A stretch of 64,000 nt of DNA, from contig NC_054757.1 of the NCBI RefSeq assembly GCF_018143015.1, positions 22,025,785 to 22,089,784 on the forward strand, in the 5' to 3' direction. A program made the position numbers and the translations under genes. Shown here piece after piece: positions 22,201 through 34,200 of this stretch (positions are counted from its first letter, which is position 1; every line of letters begins with the position of its first letter). The DNA comes from Lytechinus variegatus (lineage: Eukaryota > Echinodermata > Echinoidea > Temnopleuroida > Toxopneustidae). Below the pieces are notes generated by a model that was not told where the DNA came from, searched no databases, and saw only the letters and a program-made list of their open reading frames with translations.

Positions 22201-25200
22201 CCCCTACATGTATTTCTGAGAGTTTCTTTTTTCAGATTGTTCTGTTTTAGATTTTGGCCCTTTTGGCTGCCCATAGAGAAGTAAACGTGTGTGACTGCTG
22301 ATATATGGTAACTAATGGATAAACTATGGAAGCTTAAAAGTGCCACCGAGATGTTGAGATAATTATCTCGGGAAGTCGACATCTTGATAGCAAAAGATAA
22401 GATGACGAGATCCTGGATCTCATCATGTCGACATCTTTTAGAAGAGATGATGAGATGACAAGATCCTGGATCTCATCATGTCAACATCTTTTAGAAGAGA
22501 TGTTGAGATGACGAGATCCTGGATCTCATCATGTCGACATCTTTTAGAAGAGATGATGAGATGACTAGATCCTGGATCTCATCATGTCAACATCTTTTAG
22601 AAGAGATGATGAGATGACAAGATCCCGGATCTCATCATGTCAACATCTTTTAGAAGAGATGTTGAGATGACAAGATCACGGATCTCATCATGTTGACATC
22701 TTGTAGATGAGATGATGAGATGACAAGATCCTGGATCTCATCATGTTGACATCTTCTGGAAGAGATGATGAGATGACAAGATCCTGGATCTCATCATGTT
22801 GACATCTTGTAGAAGAGATGATGAGATGATGAGATGATCTTGTCATCTCAACATCTCTTCTAAAGATGTTGACATGATGAGATCCAGGATCTTGTCATCT
22901 CATCATCTCTTCTACAAGATGTCAACATGATGAGATCCAGGATCTTGTCATCTCATCATCTCTTCTACAAGATGTCAACATGATGAGATCCGGGATCTTG
23001 TCATCTCATCATCTCTTCCAAAAGATGTCAACATGATGAGATCCAGGATCTTGTCATCTCATCATCTCTTCTAAAAGATGTCAACATGATGAGATCCGGG
23101 ATCTTGTCATCTCAACATCTCTTCTAAAAGATGTTGACATGATGAGATCCGGGATCTTGTCATCTCATCATCTCTTCTAAAAGATGTTGACATGATGAGA
23201 TCCAGGATCTTGTCATCTCATCATCTCTTCTAAAAGATGTCGACATGATGAGATCCAGGATCTCGTCATCTTATCTTTTGCTATCAAGATGTCGACTTCC
23301 CGAGATAATTATCTCAACATCTCGGTGGCACTTTTAAGCTTCCATATGGATAAACATAGTGCAAGTCATTATTTTCATGACATGCCCCGGCCCCCTACAA
23401 TGACACGTCACGTGTGTATGAATCTTACCATGTTGATATAGAAAAATGAATTCATGACTCCAAGTCCCATGATGCAACATCCAAGGACCCACACATCCGG
23501 ATAGAAAATTGCTCTGTGCTTCGTCCAAAAATTGACGGATTCTTCAACTTCCCCTTCAGCCTCTACCCTCGCTACATCAGCAGGGGCAGGAAGATTTCCG
23601 GCGTCCATGACAACTGATTTATCGCACGTGTCACAGCTGTCTCTTGTCAGGGAAGAGAACACCTTCTTTTCGTCATCCCCAATATTCTCCTCTAAGAATG
23701 GCGTTTTCTCTTCTCCAGATTCTTCACATTTGTCATCATTATTTGCGCCGCCATCCTCAGTCGGATCATCATCATCGAGTCGGGCATACTTCGGCCTTTC
23801 CCGATGGTTCGTGCAGTCATCCTTTACTTCCAACTTCTCCCGAGCGCTGTTTGGAATCGAGTTGGCCTTGTTGCCAGTCTTTTCTCCATTCTTGTTGTCA
23901 TCATCGCCCTCCTTCGAAGATGTTGAAATAGGTGAGGAAGGGGGGGATAAAGCTAAAACTGATGCGACACCAACCACAAGCAGTAGACCTCCTACCACAC
24001 GCCACATGATCCTCCATCCCCATTGCTCGATGAGGAAATATGTGAAAGGTCCTATACACAACATACCTATTAAAAAGATAATCAAGAATGAACATGCATA
24101 ACCAATGCCTTGGTGAATATGACTGTGTATCTATATCCTACTCAAGAACAGAGATTCAAATTTATAATTCAAGAAAATGACCTAATAAAAATTATCAATT
24201 GCCTACGAATGGCTTGCAGTTTATGTTTTCATTGGATATATGTATATCCGGAAGCTTTATTATCATAGTCAGGATTAGCCCTCGATCGGAAAACGGTCAA
24301 AGGTGTTGAAAATTGAATAGAAAAAGAAGTCAAATTGACAGCCGTTCATGTTCCCTCGGTAACGTCATTGCCCTACCATGATGATAATAAATCAAATATT
24401 ACAGGGCAGTTATGTTAATGAATGTGACCGATCGTAGAAAGCACCACAAGATCGCAAAGATTTATGTTATCATGGGTGATCTTTGCTAGGGCGTTGTGGC
24501 ATGCGCTGGTAATCCAGGCTACATTTTGGGGAAGTTACAAACGGATGGAGAGGTTCGAATCCCTATAGATCGTCTCTCGGATGGTGATGTTATAGGTTGG
24601 TCCAGGGACGTGAGAGGGCTCACATCCCTGGTTGGTCTAGGCGTCAGGGACCCGTTTCATTAATTACTATAATGACTGGTGTTTTGACAACACGACAACT
24701 ACCAAGGCAACACGGCTCATCAGTAGCCAGTCACAGTCAAGGATTCCATGGTAGGTATATACTTGAGTTGATGCACGTCTGGGGAGCGTTTCATGAAAGG
24801 ACTTGCCGGACGTTTTATCTGACAAGTCCCATTTTATCCGACAGTTACCATAGTAACAGTACCTCTCAGCCAATCAACATCAGAGAAAGATATCAGATCT
24901 GACAACTTGTCGGATGAAAATGTTGATGAAACACTCCCCTGTAAAAAAGCCTTAAAGACATCGCATACACATTATGCGCGCACATCGGGTTTGTGCATCG
25001 GGTCTACTGCACCAACGCACACCCGCACACACGGACAATTCCTCACGCACCTACTCACACACACTTACCTGCACTACTGCCAATCATGGCAAACATAGTG
25101 GCACGCGTACAGTTGGTAACCGGAAAATACCGGAGTATAAGATCAATCGATGCCAGTGACGCACAGGCACAGCCGACACCATAGAGCACGCTGTAAGTCA

Positions 25201-28200
25201 GGTAGATGAGAGGGAAGATCGTGATCAACGAAGTTACCATGCAAGATGTGAAGCACAGGATAATCCCAAGGAGGGTGATGGCTCGGTTACTGAAGCGATA
25301 GATGAGCGGCATGACGAAGATTCCCGCCAACGTCGAAAGCCCGATGGGAATGGTCCCCACCCATGCTGTAGTGTAAAGAGATAAACGGAGAGAAGGGATG
25401 AGGGAGAGGATGTCATATCGAAAAGAGCAACGTGACAAGGGAATGGTGAAGTAGAGAGAGACGAGAGGGGGGGGGGGGGGAGAGAGAGAGAGACACATAG
25501 ACATGGTCAGACCATGGAGATGGAGCTACTCTGTATAAGTAGTCCATATGCGCATACATACGCGCACCTAGCTCATTGCAGATTGGCTGATAGCCCATTG
25601 GAAGCCCAAGCTATGGCTGCTATATTACATTGGGTAATTTCAAGTTCAGTGTTGACCTTTTGGTGTTGGTGTTAGGTAAAGTTTACTCGATTAGAACACC
25701 AAACATAAAATGAAGATGGTCTCGAAAAGTCACTCACTATATAGTTGTTGAGATGTCAATAGTGTGATCTGGGTCAGTTTTACAAACTCTGAATAATTTG
25801 GAACTGGGGAAGCAATCCAAATATCAACACCAACACCAAGGCCACCACCGTACTTGAAATCATCCATTGCTCTGAAGTCGAATCTATACCTCACATCAAT
25901 CGCACGAACTGGTTTTATTCAAACGTATATGAGCAATCGCATTGTCTCACGTCGACTCTCACGACTATGCAATCAGTCGTGCAACTAGCGAGACTGATGT
26001 TAAAGCAGTGAAACCACTCGCAATCACCCGTGCAACATTCCCATGTGATCGCACGACCACTCGCACGAGCATATGCGTCTTAGTCGTGCAACGGGGTTTA
26101 CTCTTTGCTTGGATTCGACGTTCGTACAGCTGTTGCATTTGTGAAAGCCTCTGTGCAATCATATGAGATAAGTACCGTTTGATGCCTGTCGCATGCAGCC
26201 TGTCGCGCGACCAAAAAGGCCGCAAATGGTCGTACGTCAATTGTGAAAGGGGCTTTAGTCGAGCACTACAGCCCCACAGCAGTCTGCTAAACAACGATAA
26301 AATGTACATTCGAGTGAAAAATTTGAGTTACCTTCATTTCCTCTCGTTAGGATTACTCTGGTATAAAAAGTGATTATTTTCATTTCACTTTTTTTATATT
26401 TGACTGGATAAATACAAGACTGATAATGTGATAAATTTCTTTCTCCTTTTTTTCCTTCGTTTTTTTTAAAATAATTTTCCAAAGTCATTATTTCACAAAC
26501 GTCGAATTATTTTTGGTTGGTAAATAGGCGTAATTTTTCACCTTATACTCTGGTAAAAACAGGTCCAAAGGGGCTTTCATAATGCGATCATTTGGTCACA
26601 ACATAACTATGTTGCACACAATCGCAGTCGCACCATCAATTGTGAAAGGAGCTTAAACTGTACGCAAGCAAATAGATCTTGCTCCAGATACCTGACATTA
26701 AGATCATTATTCGTTTTACAGATCGAGTCAGAAATCCTGACATGACTAGGGTACCAGCATCTGTAACTCATTAATAATCATGATAATAATATGACTCTAG
26801 CAAACCACTAGAATTGTAATTCTATCCACATTTATCCGTAAATAAAATGGATATATATTATGTTGCTTGCATATGTAAACCCGGAAAAGAAAATGAATGA
26901 TGTGAAATTTAATTAACTATTTTATTCTTTTGTTAAATCAAAGGAAGAGCAACATTAAATGGTCATTCAGCACAAAATTTCAGATTTCTTTTTTAGGTTT
27001 TCGGAAAATGCTTAAGTATTCTCGCTGTTTTATTTGTAAGAATGAAACGATCGCGTATAAATATCAATGTCAGTACCTGTATTTACAGTGACATGTGACA
27101 ATGCACAAAGTCTAATATTTGGATAAAAGATGTCTAAGATGAAAATGATGCCATCAAAAGTGGGACAATGGGGGAGCGGACATTCGAATCACTCCCCCAT
27201 ATGATTTTTTTCAAATATTTTACTAATTGTTTTACTTACTTGAATGAAGGTATTGTAACTTAATTTTCTTGAGTAAAATGGATGCAAAAAAAAATAAAGT
27301 AAATTTTACTTAAAACTGCCAAACTCATAAATACTTAACAAAAATAGGGCATTTTTTGCCACAATTTTATTGAGTTATTTCAACTTTTTTTTTAACAGTG
27401 TAGTGTTTTACTTATGATATCGATCGCAGTGTCGAAACTTTTCTTTATACTCATTCAGTTTTATTTCATCCGATTGCTAAGCTCCAGTTACATTCTCTAT
27501 TATCTTTGACTGTAGGTAATTGGCCAGTTGAAGAGTCAGTTAAATGTTATATTTTTACTCATATAATGTTTGCTTAACTGCAACTAATATACAGCTTATA
27601 CCAATTTCATTACAATCTGTCCACAAAGCACCGTAGCAAACCATCTTTAATATGGGGCAAGTTCATGACTGGAGGCTGGAGCAACGCATTCTATTTGCAT
27701 GGTTCTTTTTATCTGTTTATCCTACATAACACAAATGAAAACAAAACTGTACGTATTATTCTCTATGTTGAATTCAGGGTTAGGAATTCAATACAGAACA
27801 AATAGAAGTTGCAAGTTGCAAATTTACGCCGAACAATATCAAAAGTAGGCGATGGTCGAAGTGTAAATTTATTTGCTTGGATTGTTGGAGATATCATTGC
27901 CGGAATTCTGTATAGACTTGTTAGAAGTATGGATAGATACGAAGGACTTTCGACTTAAATCTGAAACATTTACAGGAAATGAGATAATTTTTAATAATAA
28001 ATTTGTACGAATTGAAGGGAAATGCATATTTGACCAAAAAGAATGAAAAATAATTAGGGATTATGATGGAAACTTAAGGTCATTGTCAGGATGGCCGAGC
28101 GGTCTAAGGCGCCAGACTCAAGTTTCAAGTCATTTCCATACTCCCAAAGATAGGGATTAAACATGAATGATTTCCATATAGAGTCAATTTATAAAAGCTA

Positions 28201-31200
28201 TTCCAGTCAGCTGGAAACGAAATATGAAAATAGATAACAAAGAGGATTCTCTTAGGGAAGAAATATCGCTTATAACTGGAAAAAGAATTTTGTCAATACA
28301 ATCACTTTATAATCTTTGTAAAAAAAAATCTTCAAAGGGGGGAAAGGGCACACTCACAATCATGAGGAAATTAAAAGGAAAATTAAAGAAGAATGGGAAG
28401 AAAAAAGGCTGGCGTAAGGTAGAGGCATTATGTCTCTACATTTAAGGAAATGGGAAAATATAAATTAAAGGAATATATAGGGAGAGAGAGGCAGAGGAAC
28501 AGTTGGAGTCGGAAGTACATATGCATGCACGCGGGAGGTTCGGGGAAAGGTTGGCGCTTGCCGGACGTCGTGGGGTTTGCTGTGTCATATGAGATATTTG
28601 TGCTGTCGTGGTGGATTTGGTGTCAAACATGAGTATATCATGCCCCTTCATCACATTTGCTTTATCGTCAGGAATTGAAATATATTTAGGTGTCATTTCC
28701 CCCCCCCAAAAAAAAAAAATCTTCCTATTGTAGCCGAACCAGCAGCTTTCTCTACTGACGAGCTGGTTCGTTTCGGCTGCAATATACAACCAGTTGGTGT
28801 AAAATCCGTCTTTTTCACTTCTGTTTAATGATAAACATCTTACATAATCAAACATTTGTAAACATCGTTATTTCTCAGCAAATAGTACCCAGACACATTT
28901 CAAAGAAAATACTTACGTAATCGATTCCAAACGATTACTGAATTTCCTTATGCAACTATATACATGGATTAAAACTTATTCTACGCTTATCACTGTTACG
29001 AAACCATACTGGGACATTAAATAAACTTTACATTTCGTTACAGTATTTTAGACAAATTAAAGATAAAAACTTGACAAAAACGTTTCATATCTGTGCTAGT
29101 TACATCTCAACACTGACAGACATTTCAGACATGTCAGATTACACCTCTTTGTTTAGTAGTGACATATCATGATAGAAAATATAATATAAATCATAGATTC
29201 AACATTCATATGTTTCTATGAAACGATGTTTGAAAATATAACAACAAACAATAGAATGTATTTGGCACGAATATTATTTTTTTTTCTTCAGAGAAAATTC
29301 CACATGAAATGTACTTTAATCCCAACGGCATCCCAATCATGTGAAGGAGCTTTCTTCCATTTTGATACTGAGTTCGTCATGGGGGTATTGAGTCTTGGGG
29401 AAAATGGTAAAGTTTGCCATGTTTGGCGGGCGAATGTATGTGAGCTTTAGGCCTCAGCTGCATACCGCGAGAGACAAAACCACACAATACACGAAAACAA
29501 TTAAACAAAAACACATACTCGTTTCTCGTTGCAGAAAAAGCAAGAATAATACGGGGAATTTGAGTCCCTTCCAAGTAAAAGGGGAGGGTGCTCTCACCAG
29601 AGGATGGGGGGTGGGTGGGAGGTAGAACATCACCTTTTTTTTTCTCTTGTCATTTAATACATCTTGTTAATATTTTATTTTTCTAATTGTTGAAACGCAT
29701 CAGTATTAATTTCCAGTGTCTTTGAAGTTTGATGTATAATTTGCATAAATATATGAGATATGGATTATTGTGTGATTTATAATCGTGTTTCAAATAATTT
29801 GTAAAACTTGTTTAAGGAATAAGCATTTTGATTTAAAAGAGTACAATAAAAATATCCTTTAAAATGATTTCTGCATGCACGCAATATTGGGCATTGTGGT
29901 AAGAAATGATATTCAAGGCGATGCTATCCAAAAACAAATGTATTCTTGATAGGGAATGGTCAAAACAAAATGAAGAACAAATCAAGGAATTAACGAATAT
30001 TCGTCTTACCAAACATGTCAAATGAGTGATAACGATTGAACAATAATTATGACGATTATTATTAGTAGTAGTATTAGTAATGTTGGTGGTGGTGGTGGTA
30101 ATAGTAATATTTAGTGGGGATCAAGCCTTGGTAATAAAATGTTGTGTTGGAAAGGAAAAAAATAAGGCAGATAGGTGAAAGTTTGAAAAAAAAATCGGAC
30201 AAGCATTAAGAGAGTTGTGGGTGCGTTAAAATTGAGATCCCTAAAACTATGTAGGTTTCACATTGGCAACTGGGTAAGTAAATTATGACGAGGTGTAATG
30301 ACAACCTTCTCATAGGACATGCACTTAATTATCAGGGATTTGTTGTATTCTCCTTAGTACCAATTCCCTTCTGGCAGTAATCTTAAATATAACCTTGGTA
30401 GTATATTTTTTATATCCCTATATATGAAAGAAAAATATAATTTGAAGTAATTTTTTTGAAAAAAATTACATTTTAGTCATTTGATGTGTTGCAGTACATG
30501 GAATAGTAGTCCTTGCCTTGATGTCCCCATGGGTTTAGCGATTACCAATTTTTACAACATTTAAAACTTCATAGCTTTTTCATTTTTTGTCCGACATTGT
30601 TCAAACTTTCACCTATGGGCTTGTCTGATTTTACCTTTTCCTCTGAAAACAAGTTCTTATCTGGGTTGGATTCTCCTTCTAGCATTTTAGCAGCTTGAAG
30701 GGGAAACTTACGTCACCACAGCCGCGTCAACTGGGCTGAAATGAGAAATTGTGTTACATTTCCTTGCAATATGCCGGATGAGCTCCACATAATTAATGTG
30801 CTAGTTTTTTTTTTTTTGGTTACCTCAGCACACCATTGATTGTGAAGCAGATCACAATGACCCATTATCATAAATAAAGGAAGTCCATAATCATGATGGA
30901 AGAAGTAGGCTGTACATTAATGTTTTATTACCAAAACTGACCTGCAAACAAGTTCATCGAGAGGTAATGAACATTTTTATTTTGTTCATGACCCATTTTA
31001 CAAGGAAGTCACCATTCGACAGTAAAGCAAAGTTGAGAAGCATGTTCAAACGTTTTTTTAGCTAGCGTGGTTACAGTGGACATTGAGCTCATACATGCAC
31101 TTTGAACAAAAAAAACCCTTATAAACAATTAATCATTATTCATCCTTTGACTTGAGAGTTTCCAGGGGGCGTTTCATCAATATTTTCGTCCGACAAGTGG

Positions 31201-34200
31201 TCAGATCTGACAACTTTCCTGCATTCTGATTGGTTGAGAAGCACTGTTACTATAGTAACTGTCGGATAAAACGGGACTTGTCGGATAAACCGTCCGACAA
31301 GTCCTTTCATGAAACGCTCCCCTGAACAAGTATTTTGCATATTTTCCCGCTGTAAATAATGCCTCGAATATTTCAGTTTCATGATAGGGTTGAAAAGTAT
31401 GACTCTTTCCGCTGATTTTGACGATTTTTAAAAAATAGATACCAGTCTAAATTCATACTGTAAGCAGTATTTCTTACCGGGATTTCTTACCAGTGAAGGA
31501 AAAAAAACAAGTGTTTTTAAAATATTTTTTTTGTAAAAACACGTGTACTGAAATATTCTCACATTCACTTAAAAAATATATGCACGCTGGAATACTTGTT
31601 TCGGTTAAAAAACAAATTAAATTGAATTTAATTTAAATGACTGGATTGAATTCTGAATCTTTTAATTTACTCTGTAGAAACTCCGGTGTTTGAAACATCA
31701 CCAAAGGTGCTGCGTGAGGTATATAGCTAACGTGAGTAAGTGGTATCGATTAGATGAATTACTATGCGTTAAGCTATACACCGTGAGTTAACACCGGTAT
31801 ACTTGTGCTTAATGCATTCCCTTTAAACTGCGTCTGGTGTAATTTAAACAAAACTCATGCAGTGTAATGATTGTACCAAGTCTGACTCATGTAACTAGAC
31901 AAAGGTTTATATAATTATTACACCACTCGTCCGCAACGGGAAACAAGAAAATATGTTTGGTTGACGCTTAGCATTAGATTTTGTCGAATCTAATTCTGCG
32001 ACGGTGTGACATGACCGTAAATAATAATAAAAGTAAATATTAATGGTATTATTGAGTATTTTAATCGCGCCAAATCCACATTGATTATGTGCTCAAGGCG
32101 CTGAGAAAGGGAAATAAGAAAAAATACAATGAGCAGGAAAAGACAAACAATAAAGAAACACATTCATGACAGTGAGCGGAAACTACTTGAAGGCAATTTT
32201 AAGCAAATGGGTTTTTAGAGCAATTTTGAAACAATCGATATTTGAAATATTACGGATGGAATAAGGCAACTAATGCCAGAAAGATGGTCCAGCATGTGCA
32301 AATGACCGATCCCCCATGATTTTTGTTTTGATTTAGGATCTGCAAGCCATTTTGAACAAGTGCGTGGGGGCGGTCGCCCCCCCCCCCAGAAAAAAGGAGG
32401 AAAGGAGAAAAACAAAAAGCGAAAGAAGAAAATGGAAGAAAGATAAAGGTTTGTTGTTTTTTCCCTTATTTATTGGTTAAAAGAATAAAAACCTAAACAA
32501 AGACGCTCTCCCTCATACAGAATTTTGCTTCTGCGCTCCGCGCGGAAAAATATAAAAATTGCCATTCCTTTTGTTTCCCACAACTTTTTTCTACTCCGTT
32601 TTTCCCCTTTCCGGCTGTAGGAATCGTGTATTCTTGCCAGGAATTATAAATTATACATGGGTGTAAAGAGAATGACAAGTATTTTTTTTTTCAAATATCG
32701 CATTGACACAAAAGTTTGGCTCTTCTGTTTGGAGCGGGTAAACATTACCGTCACTCCCAGAGTCCCCAAATGCTATTTCTTCCGCTTTTCAGCAAGTAAT
32801 TTTTTCGCAAAGTATCTGCTCAAAGGGAAGGCATTAAATTCATGCCGTGCTATATGCAAGACGATGTACGATATTAAACTTTATTCTATATGTAGATACA
32901 CCTTTTTACAATCAAATCTGATGTGACCAAGTTAGGTAAATACATTTATGTTCTATATTATTATATAATTTGTTAAGCTTCCGCGCTTCGCGCGGTAAGA
33001 GGAATTATTTCAAATTCTTAAATCTTTTCCCATTTTGGGGGCGCTCATAATTTCTTTCGAAAACGATTTTGTTTTAATCACAGCAAATCAATAGTCGAGT
33101 TGATAAGGGTACAAGAGACGCCTTCTTTTGACTTGAATTTAATGAGATGTCGAAAACCTCGCGCTCCCCGCAGGGGGGGGGGGTTAACCAATAATTTTAT
33201 GGACTATTATGTTGCCCAGGGTTGGTTAAAAGTTTTGCCCAACTATTTTAAGAATATAGAGTGTCTGATAAGGTAAACAATACGGGCTGCAGAACTCTGT
33301 AATTTTTCTAACGTGAGAGTTGGAATCGTGGAAGCTGAAACAAAAGAGACTTGGCAAAATCAAGTCGAGATGATATCAGAGCATGTACTATCTTTTCCTT
33401 AGCGGAGCGGGTTACACACTTGCGAATGATGCCTAAATTACGCAATGGATACCTGACTGATTTACACACGAATATTCGTTAATTCGTTATAATTCCTTAT
33501 TTTGTTCTTCAATTGTTTTGACCATTCCCTGTTAAGAATACATGTGTTTTTATATAGAGCATCGCATTGAATATCATTTCATATCACAATGCCCAATCTG
33601 AATTTGCACTTGCACCATCGTCTCCTTTTGATATTGTTTGCCATGAATTTTAAACTTGCAACTTTTATTTGTTTTGTATTGAATTCCCTACCCTGAATTC
33701 AACATAGAGAGAATAGTGCGTGCAGTTTTGTTTTCGTTTGTGTGATGTAGGATAAACACATAAAAAGAACCATACAAATAGAATGCTTTGCTCCAGCCTC
33801 CAGTCTTGAACTCGCCCCATATCAAAGACAAGGACAGATCCAGCTTTCTCCAATAGGGGGGCCGAAAAATACCCATATTTTCCCCGATCGGCAGCTCAAA
33901 TTTTGTTAGTTTCTTTGAATGGATAGTCCTATAACAGCCATTTCTTGGCTTTATTCTTACAACACAATAAATCAAAATTCTCATATAAACCCTAATTAAA
34001 TAGTGCGAGCGCGAGGCGCGAGCTACATTTAAAAAAAAATTATTTTGTCCTGAAAATTGAAAGTTTTGTGCAATGTTTGTGATCGTGAACAAGATGTGTA
34101 GCATATGTAGCTAAATAATTAGCGCAAATCGCAAGCAGAAATGTTTAATATACCTTCTGGCCTGATCCAAAATTAGGACCTATCTGTTAAGGATTGTTTG

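Larger units (their letters stand above)
27528..30012 (+). repeat. Arm 1 of a large inverted duplication (interrupted)
   Basis: Three blocks match, in reverse complement and in the same order, blocks of 33478-35325: 27550-27640 ('gcttaactgcaa...ccaatttcattacaatc'), 27645-27870 ('atatggggcaagttcatgactggaggctgg...') and 29880-30012 ('gggcattgtgg...gaatggtcaaaacaa...gaatattcg'). An insertion of about 2.0 kb (27871-29880) separates the last two blocks and is absent from arm 2. Confidence 0.8.

Noticed and set aside
22415..23270. CRISPR array (regular 53-bp spacing)
   Set aside because: The units are wholly repetitive without unique spacers, are mirror-imaged about a centre, and the genome is eukaryotic. 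It is a foldback element.
23532..24101. 189-codon plus-strand ORF
   Set aside because: It is the antisense shadow of SLC16-type exon 3, whose minus frame fits splice sites and the protein family.
25965..26309. 114-codon minus-strand ORF
   Set aside because: It arises from repeated 'tcgcacga/tcgtgcaa' words, with no splice context or homology.
28442..28855. 137-codon minus-strand ORF as a gene
   Set aside because: No recognisable domain, a long C-run/A-run within it, and it lies in repeat-derived intronic DNA.
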